A stretch of DNA of 64,000 nt, from the NCBI GenBank assembly GCA_000711775.1, contig ARYC01017312.1:124001-188000 (forward strand), in the 5' to 3' direction. This DNA comes from Oxytricha trifallax (lineage: Eukaryota > Ciliophora > Spirotrichea > Sporadotrichida > Oxytrichidae). The notes beneath the pieces are model-generated. The model saw nothing but the letters and a program-made list of their open reading frames with translations, was not told where the DNA came from and ran no database searches. The number at the start of each line of letters is the position of its first letter. Position 1 is the stretch's first letter. The position numbers and the translations under genes are program-made. Shown in pieces: positions 1 through 13,449 of the stretch.

Positions 1-450
1 TTAAGTTGAGTTATGCTTAGTCGACAGTAACTACAGGACATTATATCATTTCTGCTCTTAGATGCATTAAGTTTTACCAAGCAGCAATAAGTCTTAGGAG
101 ATTGTTACAAGTATAATTATTTACTTCACAAGACATCAGAGACTAAAAGAGAATTGCAGTCACGATCCATTTAACATCTCAAAGATGTACAAGCATTGTG
201 AATATTTCCAGAGATGCTGCCTTTGTGATTGTGTCTACAGGAATTAGAGTGGATATAATAAAGCTTTTCTATGTGAATACTCGCTAGGGGTTTAGTGTGA
301 AAGCATAGACTGTTAATTTCCACATCTACATCGTTCGATACACTGAAACATGCCAGGTACTTGCTATTGATGCAATATATTTACAAAAGTTGTACTGGTA
401 TCCTACTTTGGGAATATTACTTCTTAGAAGAAGAATTAGCGCCGATGAAT
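1..450 (+). other. Coding-like segment, unknown
   Basis: GC content is a little higher than in the following 250 bases, and two plus-strand frames stay open with TAA/TAG read as Gln. One of them (ATG at 185, TGA at 344-346) gives a 53-residue cysteine-rich stretch containing a CCLCDC cluster. The frame is open upstream of that ATG. No family is recognised. It could be a somatic gene segment cut by a germline-only sequence, or chance openness, because TGA is rare in this DNA. Confidence is low. Confidence 0.2.
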
Positions 451-720
451 CCAATAATAGCAATAAAAATAATAATATATTATAGGCATAAATATATTAA
501 GATAAATTAGGCATTGATTAAATATTGATGCTCTATGCCTTAGCATTAATAATTAGTTGTTAATTAAGATATTGATTGACAATAAATTCCTACTAATTTT
601 AAATAATAATTTAAGAATGAAAGATTTAAGCAACATATTTTAACAACCAACTTAATCCATAAATATTATACAGTGCTTCAGCATATCCCCACTCTTCTAA
701 TTGCGTTTATTCAAGTGAAA
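451..720. other. AT-rich spacer
   Basis: About 270 bases of simple AT-rich sequence without supported genes or repeats. Confidence 0.5.
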
Positions 721-725
721 TGGCA

Positions 726-1439
726 TCATTGTACTTTTCTTGGAATCACAAAATGAATGTCTGTAGTGACTCTATCACTGGTATCACCTTTCTCTCTATC
801 AATAATGTTCCTCTAAGAAGTTTTAAATACACCCCTCAGTTTGGGTTCTATCTCTGATATCATGACTAAATCGTTTGGATTATCTCAAAGAAGTTTGACA
901 TAATCGGTAAGATCCTAAATTTCTCTATCTTAAACCTGCTTGGTAAATTCAACAAGCATATCTTGTTTTGTTTCACTTGATTATAGAGTAGTTGATGATC
1001 TCGAACTTGCTGAACTCAGTCTTGCCTTTAATGCATTAAAACTATTTGAGTATCCAGCGATTTAGATTACATTAAGGGTCTAAGCCAATATGTCTTTTAT
1101 CTATTACTCTTCAGTGGTTTTTACTTTTATTCCAAGAATGTTTAGCACTTTTGTACCCTCGCTCTTTGATTGTTGAAAATAGCTTCTTTGAAGACCCTTT
1201 GAATTAGCAAAGCATTACACCTCAAGGTAGATTCTTTGACTGTCTAAGTTTTAGAACACATTCTTATTCTGTATGATATGGTTTATGTCTTTAATCTGCT
1301 TAACCACTGCCTATGAATATTCTGGACCAAAGGGGTAGTCAGCCTCGAAGAAATGTTTGAGTCTATTGCTCATTATAAGTTAATAATTAATATTACCAAT
1401 TCTTCCACTGATTGTTTTATGAGTAGCAGCGATCACCAT
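726..1439 (-). CDS. Hypothetical protein, TGA-interrupted reading frame
   Basis: From the ATG at 1437-1439 the ciliate-code frame is open for 184 codons to TGA at 885-887, then in the same frame to a second TGA at 726-728. Composition is coding-like: charged, Gln/Ser rich, with a Ser-rich stretch near residue 150, and GC is clearly higher than in the flanks. A second in-frame ATG lies at 1371-1373. No domain is recognised and no transposase or accessory-protein motif is visible. It may be a small germline gene, a decayed gene with one acquired stop, or a somatic gene segment. The gene call rests on composition only. Confidence 0.35.
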
Positions 1440-1504
1440 TCATTTTAAAATAATATTTTAATTATATTTTTAATCACTCTCAGTAATTCTTATTCAAATA
1501 TTTT

Positions 1505-1745
1505 TTTGTCATTAATGGCATGTGCCAAATGTGTTAAACCTGCCAAAAATGCCAAATTTCACTAATAATATTTATTAAATCTACTTTATTAATTAATTTA
1601 ATATATTAATAATTATCATGATTAATTATATGTACTATTAGAATAAATATCTTGCAAAATCTGCCAAACTGCCAAATCCCTCTAATATACACTGAGATCT
1701 GTAAATTCCTTTTGCCAAATGTGCTAAATGACATTTTTTGAAAAG
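1505..1745. repeat. Dispersed TGCCAAA motif cluster
   Basis: The heptamer TGCCAAA or a one-base variant occurs about seven times within 240 bases, irregularly spaced (for example near 1524, 1549, 1558, 1661, 1669 and 1722). The surroundings are AT-rich and noncoding. Function unknown; possibly a decayed short tandem repeat. Confidence 0.35.
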
Positions 1746-3082
1746 TTAAAAGCATCAAGCCGGTAATCTTAGTAGCAGAGACACTTATAAACATAACGGT
1801 AACTCACACGAATCAAATTTGATCTCTAAGACTCTATAATTAGTGGAAGTAAGATTATTATAGATCTGATCTATTAAATTTATTTTTGAATTTCCCCAAA
1901 TCAATTGTAATTTAATAATGCCAAAATTAATTCTTGACCATCTAAAAAAACCCACATCTTCAACTTCTTGTGAATGAACTCCAGTCATTGAAAGATTGCT
2001 ATTTAGAACAAACTTCCATTGCCAATATCCTGACTGCAAGCATTTATTCAACATGCTCGCAAAGATTAAGGCTCTCCCAAAAGCATATTTACCTCAAAAA
2101 TAGTTTTCATCTCAAATATATTGGTAAATTTAACACTTTTATATGGACCTCATTCATATTTACTTATATTTTATTCTCTGTATGATAGTAATACAAAAAA
2201 TGGATTTAAATATTTTAAAGAAAACCCTAAACTTTGAACATGCGTAATGTATTAAATTTTTCACATTTCAATTATACTTGTGTAATATTGATAGAGTAAT
2301 ATGAAAGCACGAATATTAAAATATAACTTATGTGGCATATAGAATTAGCAAAACTAAGTTAAACAAATCAACAATTCTGTCGATCGACTTAATGAAGAGA
2401 GTTTGCTAAAAACTGTAAGCCAAAATATAGCATGGCTGAATGAGAGGTAATTATCAAAATATAAAAAGATGAAAGACTTATCTAATCAAACAATTATCTA
2501 AAATATTAGTATGCAAAAAATTTCAGACTCGATTATTTAAATTTAGACTTTCATACTTTCATATAAGAATTTAAGATTTTACTATGATTTTTTGAAATTT
2601 CAAAATCTTCATTTCTCAGGCATCTTTTATAAGATTAAAATATTTTATATTGAATTCTCAGTCCCTTAATTGACAATAATTTTGGTTGACCAAGTCATTT
2701 TATTTTTTATTTGCACACATCTTGCTAACGAACAAGGTGCTGAACACTCTAATAATCTCTATATTTCATATAATTTAAATATTTATTTTATTTTAGTAGT
2801 TTCAAATCATTGGTTGAACGAGACATAAATTCATTATATTACCTAGAATATTGCCAATCCACTAAATATGAACTCACTCTATATTGATTTCTAAATTAAA
2901 TCAACTCCTTTTATGATCTATTCGACTGCGCTTTTACAAAATAAAAATTCTTCGGCATTTTAAACATCCTAGAAATAAATTCTTACCATTTTAAATTGCT
3001 ATTTCAAAAATAACACTTTTAAAATTACCATATCCTGCTAATTACAGTACTTGTTTTTAAGAGATTAGCAATACTATTATTA
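1746..3082. other. AT-rich region, no gene seen
   Basis: Between the TGCCAAA cluster and the first MITE. The interval 1930-2110 is slightly richer in GC and has short open frames, but nothing recognisable is encoded. Confidence 0.5.
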
Positions 3083-3497
3083 TTGTAGAAATACATTTTA
3101 AATTGGGAAATTAATTTAAATTAAATTTAATATAAATCAAAATCGTGGCAGTTAAAGTTGACCAATTTGAACGAATCTTGGGCTCATTCGATAGAGAATT
3201 CAAAATTAACTGGACTTTACTATTGGCGGTACTATTTTATCGCATCCCTGGAGCGAGATAAATTCAATTTAATGTGAAGACATAATTTAATGAATTTAGA
3301 TAAGTTAATTAAAGTGAAGTTATCTCGCTCCAGGGATGCGATAAAATAGTACCGCCAATAGTAAAGTCCAGTTAATTTTGAATTCTCTATCGAATGAGCC
3401 CAAGATCGTTCAAATTGGTCAACTTTAACTGCCACGATTTTGATTTATATTAAATTTAATTTAAATTAATTTCCCAATTTAAAATGTATTTCTACAA
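3083..3497. mobile_element. Palindromic MITE, copy 1
   Basis: A 415-bp near-perfect inverted repeat: the two ~178-bp arms pair over almost their whole length around a short AT-rich loop near 3260-3320. The tips are TTGTAG/CTACAA, flanked by TA on each side (3081-3082 and 3498-3499), as for Tc1/mariner-type insertion. Related copies lie at 22581 and 51834; all three share the internal blocks CGTGGCAGTTAA and TTTACTATTGGCGGTAC. There is no coding capacity, so mobilisation must be in trans. The arms carry copy-specific changes that match each other. Confidence 0.93.
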
Positions 3498-4240
3498 TAT
3501 TGAATATAATTGATACATAATTTAATATAGGAAATAATATTAAAAGTATATTCATTTGCAGAGGAATCTTAATATTTACATATAATTATGTGATTTTTAA
3601 AAACAATACCTTCAATGCTCATAGATCTTTGTATTATTACAATATTAGATTTAATTATTATTTTTTAATTATAAAATGAATTATTATTATTAAAAAATGG
3701 CAAACCTTATATGGAATTTTTCCACTTTTATACATCAGGTTTTTGACCTTATCTCAAAGATTAATAATCAGAAATACTCAGATGAAAACAAAATATGGTA
3801 CAACTAAACTCCAACTTTAACTACTAGTACTCAATTCCCAACTAAAACAACCTAAAGATTACAATTTTAAAAGATCATTTATCAACAAAATTTTAACTGC
3901 CACGAAGTTCAAATCAGAGTTTGAAATTACCTAAAGCTTGTGTTTTATCAATAATCAAATTTTATCAATGCCTTAATTTAATAAATCATAGCTTAACTTG
4001 GTATATGTAAATTTTAAATAATAAATTTCATATGATTTAAGAAAATAAATAAATGAATACTCACTAAAATATTTTGAAAATAGAAAAAACTTTTTCTTCG
4101 TAGGCTAAGCATGAGACAGCTTCAATTTTCACTTTATTAAATAAAGGTTTTTTTTGGCGATACGATCATTGCAGAGTTATAATTTTTACACTAAATGAGA
4201 GATTAATTAGTTGGATATGTTGGATATTGATTCAGAAAAT
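3498..4240. other. AT-rich region, no gene seen
   Basis: Simple AT-rich DNA between the MITE and a weak coding-like region. Nothing supported. Confidence 0.5.
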
Positions 4241-4249
4241 AGGTAGCTT

Positions 4250-5700
4250 TAAACTTACCATACAAATCTATTTTCAAGGAGTCTAACTACAATGAAACTA
4301 TAATGATACTATTAGGAAATTACCAATGCTCATCCTATTTAAATATGATGAATTCAAATTTCTAATTGATGAAACTGGTACAAGCATCATTGGAAATGAA
4401 GGTTTCACTAATAGAATAAAAATTATATCTATCTCAAAAAATTAAACATGCAGAGATATGTCTGATGAAATTAATTAAATGGATGATAAGAAAGATGCTT
4501 TATTATATAAATTCCTTGTGCAATTCTCTATCTCCGATCCTTCTTATTCCTTCATTTTTCCTTAAGGCTCTAATTTTGCATAGATAGATTCGTGATGATG
4601 AGATTGACTCTGAATTTCATTAGAATTCTTAAATTTTAGGATGTGCTAAAGTTTAATCATTTTACATTTGAGCAAAGGAACTTTTTATCGACTAAGTTCT
4701 TGGAAATACTGCTTATGGCTTCGTAGTTTATATAATAAAACCATCTGTAAACATCTTATCAATCGAAGTAAAGCTATTTGAAGTAAATAAATGGAGGATT
4801 TCATTAAAGCCAAGTTATAAAAACTCATTCTTGTACAGTTTATAAAATAATTAATCTTTTTTAAAAGAAAAAATATTTCCAATAAGCAATTGTGAATTCC
4901 AAGAAATATGTTAAGATGCTGTAGTTAAGAAGTCGGTCAGTCTTTAAAATAATGATCAGGCCTGAGAAGCTTTTAAATTATTGTCAGGCGATGTAATTTT
5001 AGATGTTATGTTCCAAAAGTAATTAAGAGTTAAAGATAAGGATTTAGAACTTTGTTCTAAGTATCCATATTAAATATTAATGCCCATCAATATCATTCAA
5101 GATATTCAAAAAGGCACCCTATATATAGCCATTTAGACTTTAACTATAAGCAAAAGGAATTAACAATACTGAAAAAGAAATAAAAGTAGAAAATAGAATA
5201 AAAAGAATTAGAAAACTATTAGAATTTAAAAAATAAATTTTAAATTATTGATACTAATAGCACAAAAAAACATTAGAAAAATTTAAGTCCTGACAATTAT
5301 TAAAAAGGTTGTCATGCGATTGAATTAATTAAAATTTAAATAATAATAAATAAATAACCATTAAAGCTAGAATATCCAATAATAGTTAAGGGAAAGTGCA
5401 ACTCACTTGACTTTTTGGATGCCTATATGTAGATATACTAGTTTTCCCCAACTGTTCTAGACTTGGAAGGAGGTTAGCATCTAGCTAAACAGCTTTTAAG
5501 ACGAGTGAGTACTTCAAGCTGATAAAAAAATATGGACTTTCACTGTCTATTCAAGCATAGATCTCCTTGTAAATGAATATGATAACAATAAAATGAACAA
5601 GATTGAGAACTGATTCAAGAAGGTAGTCATATGTTATAAGAGTTCAAAAATTATATTCCTATCCGTAAGATAGTAATTTTGAATGTTAAATATAATGATT
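4250..5700 (+). other. Discontinuous coding-like segments, possibly kinase-related
   Basis: Several short plus-strand stretches have coding-like composition in changing frames. Around 4690-4840 one frame reads LGNTAYGFVVY followed by IEVKLFEVNK, which resembles a kinase glycine-rich loop and the following strand. Around 4890-5160 and 5400-5620 further open stretches occur. The frame changes, interrupted by AT-rich DNA, fit either a decayed gene or somatic gene segments separated by eliminated sequences. I could not define segment borders or repeated pointers by eye. The kinase link is tentative. Confidence 0.25.
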
Positions 5701-7395
5701 AACAAATTCTGATCACTTTCTGATTTTCTATATTAAACTAATCATACTTTGTCCCTTTGTTTTATTTTCTCTAACCCTTACTAAATTCATACAATAAACA
5801 AATTTAAATGCAGTTACTATCAGATCTGGTATAAGCAGAATAATAATGAGAAGAAGCATTGAGTATTTTCGAATTGCTCAAAGAATAAGTTAGAAGAAGA
5901 AAGGAATAATATAAATAGAGAAAAAATCAATTAAAAATTAATAGAAAAAATTGATGAGTATCTGGGTTTGAATTTCACAATAATCTTGATACAAATAAAA
6001 TAATTTATATGATAATATTTGAAATCATATTTTCTTAAATGAAGTCTATAATTTTAAATTATTATAAAGAGAAAAATAATAATAATATTTACTAATTGCA
6101 GATAAAAAATGGCAAATATAAATATTCCAACCTTGCTGCTTTAGCCTTCAATGTGTGATTTCATTGCTATAAAAAACCACTTAACTTTACTTTAAATGAG
6201 TATATTAATCTTTCAAATTCTAATAAATTTATGGAAAAAATGTTGCTCCCCTTTTTTGGTTAACAGTGGTAACACATATATAGCTTCATTTGTAATATAT
6301 AGTTATTTGTGTATTTATTTTTGATGTAGTATGAAATAAATACTCTTTTAAATATGCTAAGATATTAATATTGATATTTTATAGATAGAACTCCTCAAAC
6401 TTCAATTCAATCCTTTCTTTATACCACCCATCAATTATCAACATAAAATTATTAACTTTTGATAATCTTCCACGTAATCTAATTAAAATGAGTGCTTAAA
6501 AATAAGACACCTTTGATATATGTTCCTAGGAGAAATTTATTGAACCAAGAAAAATGAATAATTTAATATTTTATTTGGTATTAGCACATTTTAAAGAGTA
6601 ATACTTAATTTATTCTGGAAATTTTCTTATATTTGTACTTTTTCCTTCTAATTTTATTATTATTATTGCTAAAATAGTAGAAAAGAACAGGAAATTTTAT
6701 AAATCAAAAATACAAAAAACTGCCATATATTTTAAATTTTTAATATATTTGCAATTAATAGCATAAATTGTCTAAGTAACAAGAACATTTGTACATTCAA
6801 TTTTTATAGTTTACTAACTGTCCCCTATTTATTTTTATGTGCATTTTTATTTATATAGTTTTTCCAAAATATTCTATTTGAACGGAGCATGTAAGTACAT
6901 TTATTAATTATGAATTATGTGATGTATGTTTACTCGGACGTTATATGCTTTTAATACTTCTTCTTCGTTTAAATACCTTAAATTTATATATTCTCCCTTC
7001 AGTTCTTGAATTCAGAAGTTATTTTATCTTCATTTTCAAAATTAGGTTTAATTTATATACTAAAAACTAAAAGTTAGAAGATTTATAAGAAATAGAGTTT
7101 AAAAATGATTAAAGAACCTTACATGCTTAAAAGTGCTATGGTTTTTTTAAATAACTCAGATCCAATTTTACTTTTAATAATGTAATTTGTTTCTGTTTTA
7201 ATTTGAGATAATGATGATTTTTGATTTTCAAAAAATTCATATACAATATTATTGCTTTATAATATTAAAGTTTTCTTACTATTTCACAATTTATTATTCA
7301 ACAATAATTTTATTACTTTGTAGTATTCGATTTTCCTGTTTGCTTTTACATTAGTGAAACCATTTCATTCGACGAATTACAGTGAAATCATGCAT
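5701..7395. other. AT-rich region, no gene seen
   Basis: Long AT-rich stretch with poly-T and poly-A tracts and no supported feature. Confidence 0.5.
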
Positions 7396-7495
7396 TTTCA
7401 AGTGATGGTCACGTTGTAACCGTGGTCATGGTCATGGTCATGGTCACCATGGTCACGAGGACCACGGAGGCAGTGACCACGTGACCACGTATCTC
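7396..7495. repeat. GC-rich GGTCAT/GGTCAC tandem repeat with palindrome
   Basis: An isolated 100-bp GC island in AT-rich DNA. It holds four tandem hexamers GGTCAT/GGTCAC (about 7421-7455), then reverse-complement units (GTGACCACGTGACCACG) ending near 7487, so the block can fold on itself. No coding frame is evident. It may be a microsatellite that became inverted, or a protein-binding repeat. Confidence 0.6.
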
Positions 7496-8930
7496 GTGAG
7501 TTTTTTCCAAGCATCCTTATAAGCCTAAATTCTATCAATCTAAACTTACAATATCTCATGTATTAATTTTGATTGAATACAAGTATTCACTTTATATAAT
7601 TGGGCTTGAATACAATAGAATAAGAATTTGGAACAAAAACAGCAGCAGATGTGAAGTCTTTTCTTGAAAAGAAATGCTCGTCATTATTAATACTTAAATA
7701 AAAGAAATTAAAAATTATCCTAAAAAATGTTCTTAATAAAATAATTTATCTTTCATTATAATTTATTTAATAATTATTTAAATTTATAGGCGATTGGAGG
7801 CCAAAAAGATGTTTACATTGCTAATGTATATGAAATGATGATCCACAAACATTTTAAATATAAATAATATAAAAATCAGCATTAAAATTCATTAATTCTC
7901 TTCTAAGGATTCTATATATTTAATTTATTTTTGTTTTAACTATCGTAGCAAAATTTGTTTTTAGAAGGACTATTCAATGGAAGCCTGCTCTTTACTAGAA
8001 TGCTAGTCCTATAAATAAAAAACCTTAAAACATTTTTGATAATTGTATATAAATTTCTTTATTTATTGAATTTGGATCAAGTAAAAGGACAGGATGGTGA
8101 TTTTGGCTAATAATTACATGTCAAACTTCCAAATTTCGTAGCATTTTAACGCATAATAGATTTGTGTCTCTAAGACACCATTAAGACTCTTTTCATTATT
8201 TAAATATTACAAAAGAACAGGAATTATGAAAATTATATATTCAAAAAAAACTTGCTTGTATTATATTTAGTGAATTAAATTAATGAGTCCCAACATGAAA
8301 TGAATATGCGATATTATGTAACATGCATTTAGTATATAGCAATCGAGTAATTTGAATTAAAACTTGGTTATTTTGATTTAAAGAATTCTAAAATCAATTT
8401 TTTAATTTAGGAGAGAGGTCTGAATGTAATGGTATTTTAGGTATTAGAACCTTTTGTGAAAATGCATAATAATATTCTGATTATTTTAGAATCTATACTC
8501 CCTAATTCTCAAAATGTTAATTAAAATTCTTAAAAAATTAGCAATTAGGGAAACTTTGCAGATTTTTGTATGATTACTGAAAAATCAGGACTTACTAATA
8601 GATTTTATGTTCATAGGTATTAAGTCTTTAGAGACTTAATGTTTTTAGATTGCTTAAGATTAATCTATTTTTAATTTAAACTAGAATACTATAAATTTAA
8701 TTCGTTAACTGAACAATAATTTTATTTTTTTAAATTCATAAATTCATGATCGATATTTAATCTTAAACCACTCAACTTATATTCCATAGAATTCTTAAAC
8801 TTTTACGAAAGTGAAATGTTGCTAATTATTGATTAAAAACTTTTCATGTTTTTTTTTACTTCCCTAAATATGAGGCTAAAACTTAAACAACCTCTGCAGA
8901 TTAAATATAAAGATGTCTTTGCTGCTTAGA
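7496..8930. other. AT-rich region, no gene seen
   Basis: AT-rich, with poly-T tracts and no supported gene. Confidence 0.5.
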
Positions 8931-9900
8931 AATATATATTTTTAATAATGGATTACAAATATATTGAGAATAATTTGATTAAAAAAGAAGATCATCAGAT
9001 TAATACAGAGGAAATAATAGTAATTATGTTGAGAAGGATAAAATTAAATCTATTAATATTCTAAATGAGAATATATTGTATAATTTTATGAAGATTGACA
9101 GTGATCCTAAAATTAGAAGTTGGAATTTTGAAAATGCGATTTTGATTGATAAATGTTAATATACTTCCTTTGTCCGTAAATAACATATATATTCTTCCTC
9201 AGTCTCTCTAGAATTCACTAATTACCTTTTATTCTTTATTAATTTATAACTATCTTTATCATGTTACTATTCATATAATTTGTTATTTACAATATATTTT
9301 GCAGATTATACTTCAATAGATAATCCATTACTCAAAATAGATGTAAACTGTGGGAGAATTCTTACGGTCACTTTGTTTCAGGAAGGTGATGTGAAAATCT
9401 GCACAGTTATCTTGATTGTCTTGCATAATATGAGCCCAGTTATTCAGTTATATTTTGTTTTTGAGTTTTGCCGCAGAATTGAGAGTAGCCATTAATCTAG
9501 AAGTTATTTGGTATACTGAGGTACCGATCTAAACTTAATTTAAAAAGCAACATCTCTCAGTTTTTTTCTTTGTTTTGTTATATAAGTATTTGGTATGAAT
9601 TTTAAAGTTAACTTTTGCAAAAAAGACATCTTACAAAAAGTAGGTAGTCATTTGATATCAGACTTTGAAGATGTCAAAACTAACTTGAATCCTGGTAAAC
9701 TACGCAAACCACTGAGTATCTTCTTACTTCAAGACAGGGCATAAAGTAGAGCAGAGACATTTATGGAGGAAGTGAATGGTAATAGGAAGAACAAGAGAAG
9801 AAACAGCATAACTTAGTGCTTCCAAATAAATAAATTTATCATATGGTCAAAGTTAAATCACAAAAGTTATTCGATTATAATAAAATAAATGCAAAGTAAA
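8931..9900 (+). other. Coding-like islands, unknown
   Basis: Three plus-strand islands (about 8948-9140, 9300-9495, 9645-9830) have higher GC and open ciliate-code frames. The last reads as a charged stretch with Gln codons TAA and TAG. They are separated by AT-rich DNA and are not one continuous frame. They could be somatic segments of one gene or decayed coding DNA. No domain recognised. Confidence 0.25.
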
Positions 9901-10800
9901 TAACTTGCATGAATTATTTTAATTTTGATATTTTATATGCTGTATTGAAATAAAAGAGTAATTAAAATCGGGTTTAATCATACAAATTTAATTTGTAATA
10001 TTATGTTTTAGAGAATTAACTATTAACAAGAACTAAACTATACAGAATAGCTAATCTAACTAGTATATACTAGATATCTAGAGGACGGCATGATTATCAT
10101 TTAACATATTACCACTTTAGCTTGCTCCTTCCATAAACTCCTCATTATACACTCATAAGCAACTTACGCCTATTACGATGAAGGATTCTCACAATACAAT
10201 ACGTTTAAAAAAGTAAATGATAAAAATATTCGTTATTAGTATGAAATTACTGACATTAAATAGAAAAATCGACTTTAAATTTGCTATATGTTATTAGAGA
10301 GGCATTATTATACAAATTAAGTGAGAATAAAAATATTCGAGCTTCCAAGAGTAGGAACATAAATAATTAATCAATAAAATATATTATATTTAGAATTTTT
10401 AAAATTATAAAATAATCTTAGTCAAAGTTTTCTCAAAAATAAGTGTTTTGAAAAACATTTTTGAAAAAAGTCTTTACTTATGATTGGTTAAGGATCACAC
10501 AAATTAAAAAAATTTAAATCACTATCAGCAAATATATATCTAAAATTAGGCTCTTTTTTATATCATCCAGTATTGCGGCTAAAAAATATGTTTTTTATTT
10601 TAAAAGGGAATTTAGACATCATTAGTATTCATTTTTTCCATATAATTTTTAATTTCTTGTTATTTTTAAATAGGAGACATGTTTTGAGGAATTCCATTTA
10701 AAGTATTCAATAAGCTGAAATTGAAAATGTAAAGACTTCTTTTGATTACAAAATAGTATATTTGTTAAATAAGTGATTTTGTCTTTTCCCGAACCTCTAA
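9901..10800. other. AT-rich region, no gene seen
   Basis: AT-rich DNA without supported features. Confidence 0.5.
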
Positions 10801-10839
10801 TAATATATTTTGATCAAAATATGTTTACCAAGTGCTAGA

Positions 10840-11915
10840 ATAAATCGAATTAAAGACAATTGTGAGGAATTCCACCCTCACAATGACAATATGAAGGTGA
10901 AGAGACATATTTATGAACAAATTAATGACTATTAGACTTTGAGTGACAACACGAGAGGACTGGACTTTATTTATTAAAATATTAAATAAGATGGTAGTAC
11001 CTATGATTTAGACACAGAAATCTAAAAACCCCAAGACTATACTTAAGTACAATCACTAGTACTGTTCTTTGTACAGTTCATTGATGGCTCTTGGTCAGAA
11101 TGCTATTAAAGTAACAAAGGGATCTCTTTATTTTGGCTAAGTTTAATTGAAGAAACCTCTATAATATAGAGAAATTCCTTTTTGTTTCTCAGGATATTAT
11201 TCATAGAGGATTCCACTAAGATTGAGAGGCATAATTACGAACTTAAGGAAAATCATTTCATTACATATTAAATACTAAAATGAGCTGAGCATTTAAACTT
11301 TGAAAGTGTTTAATGCATTTTGCAATAAGTATGAATAAGCTAAATTGAATTATCAATTAAGCTCGGGGCATGATGTTTTTTATTCCAAATCCTTGAATTT
11401 TCTCAGTCCCAGAGTTTAAAGATTATTGAAGTATTTAATTGCAAACGGTTCTACAAAAGTAGTAAGTGCGGCATCTCAGTAAATCAAATTTGATATTCTT
11501 CTGCAATCAAACCCTTCAATAATAAGCGATTGATCCAGAAGAAGAAATAGTTGCAGATTATTACTCCAGGGTGGTCGTCCTGTGATCAAGAACTAAGACG
11601 CCAAATTTTTGAGATTTATTTTAGAAGATGTAGACCAACTGCCTTTGTAAGAATAAGAGGGACCTAGGTTGGACTGGGCAAGGATAAATTAAAAAGGATG
11701 ATGCTCATAATCTAAGAAGCTTTGCTACAAGATGGTCCAGCCAACCCCTTTTTCCTCTACGCCATGTCTCACACATCAAGATAAGTAACTCTAAAACGAA
11801 TGTCACCGAGTTCCAATGACTTCATGATGAGGAAATCAAGCTGCACCTTGTCAATAGGAAGAAGGATAAGGACCTGAGGGTGAAATGAAAAATCAAGAAC
11901 TTGCAACCTGATAAT
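10840..11915 (+). pseudogene. Hypothetical gene with frameshifts
   Basis: A coherent coding-like block readable in three successive plus-strand frames. Part one (about 10840-11285) is a charged stretch ending at TGA 11283-11285. Part two (about 11260-11520) continues the same helical, Leu/Lys-rich style and contains SPRVQRLLKYLIANGSTK. Part three (about 11530-11880) includes RRQIFEIYFRRCRPTAF. Each shift falls where the previous frame decays, so it looks like one gene of roughly 330 codons broken by small indels or by unrecognised short introns or eliminated sequences. No family is recognised; the basic C-terminal third might bind nucleic acid, but that is a guess. Confidence 0.4.
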
Positions 11916-13120
11916 TATTAACATGATGTATAAATTATGACAAATGCCTTATAAATACTATTATATATTAAATTAAGGTAATTCTTAATCAGAGTTGTTG
12001 AAAAGAAAAACTCAAATATTATACATTCAATATTTTTCTTTTTTTTCTAAATTAAATCAATGAGTAGTATATTGTTAATCTATTTGCATTTCCTTCAATA
12101 TAAATGCCTCAATTAAAAAGATTACTTTCATTTAATATTGCCATTCTATATAAATCCAACTTATACTCAATATTGAAGTAAACCTATAAGATCTTATTCA
12201 CACTGCGCTCAAATGAATATCAAATTAATTAATAACCAAGGCAACAAATTCATCTCTCTAAGGATAAAACCTAAAAAATATAGTATAAATTTTGCTATAC
12301 TAGTGCATAATTTCTTTAATATTTTTAATTCAAATCCTGAATCTAACAGCAAATAAATTTAATTATTTTTTAGATTATCCTAGCAGTTTGAAATATGATA
12401 TAAGTAATTTATTTTGTCATATTTTCACAAAAATTCCATTTATTTATTCTAGTTTACATATTTAATTTTCAAAATGAGTAAAAGCAAGGTATAAAGTAAA
12501 CAATTTTTAAAACTTTAATCTAATTTTATTATAGAAAGCTATGAAATAAATGCCATAAATCAATAACATTTATTATTTGAGAATTTTAATAAGATTAACT
12601 AGGTAGAAGAGTAGATTTTACTATAAAATCAGTTTCCTTTTGATTGATGTATTTAAGAGAATATTCCTTTTCCAAAAGCAAAAGTGTCACTTGATTGCTC
12701 TGTAAGTCAATTAGCCTAATTTGATTTATTATTTACTAGTCTTACTTGACATGTTCCTTAATTGCTTAACTAATATAATTAAATAAATAAAATATTTATT
12801 ATATTTCTGTTTTATCTCAAATTATAGATTTAATCAAATATATTCTATTTTAAAAGCTGATAAATGAAGGAAAATAAGAAATCTACATTATATTTATTTA
12901 ATTTAAAAGTTAGATCTTTTATTTATTGAAATACATTTAAAATCAACTTAAAATTTACAAACAAAATATCTTGATAGAGCACTATTACATCAATCGTTTA
13001 AATACTATATCAACTTTTTTTGTAGAAAATTATCAGGATTTATACTTGCTTCTTGAGAGCTACAATTAAATCAATCAGATTATGTGTTGCAGTTGTCACT
13101 CTTTGCAAATTTCAATTATG
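11916..13120. other. AT-rich region, no gene seen
   Basis: Spacer up to the first TBE element. No supported gene. Confidence 0.5.
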
Positions 13121-13123
13121 AAT

Positions 13124-13225
13124 CAAAACCCCAAAACTCTTTCTTTAGTTTGATTGAGTTTTTGATTGATAAAAGTAGACTATTAGTGCATTATTTATTA
13201 GGGTTTTAATATGGTTTATGAAGGG
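13124..13225. repeat. TBE terminal inverted repeat, left end of copy 1
   Basis: Begins with the C4A4 tip, then TTTGATTGAGTTTTTGATTG and a TAGACTATTAGTGCA block. It matches the reverse complement of 17010-17118 and both ends of TBE copy 2. Confidence 0.9.
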
Positions 13226-13449
13226 ATTTAATGCTTAATTATTGTTAATTAAAGTAGTATAACAAGCGAGTTTTTGACATTTTTCACACAACCATAAGCT
13301 TAGAGTCATGTGGCAGTTTTCTGAATTTTATCTTTCTAAGTTGATGTTTGATTTTTTCTATTGTTTTTTTATTCTATTATCTTGGCTTGATAATAGTTGA
13401 GTATGCAAGTTCTCTGAGAACTCCATTTATTTTACTTTTATCGAGATAT

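Noticed and set aside
13124..13140. C4A4 repeats as true telomeres or chromosome ends
   Set aside because: They lie inside the sequence, are only 1.5-2 repeats long, occur as inverted pairs and are flanked by AAT duplications, so they are transposon tips.
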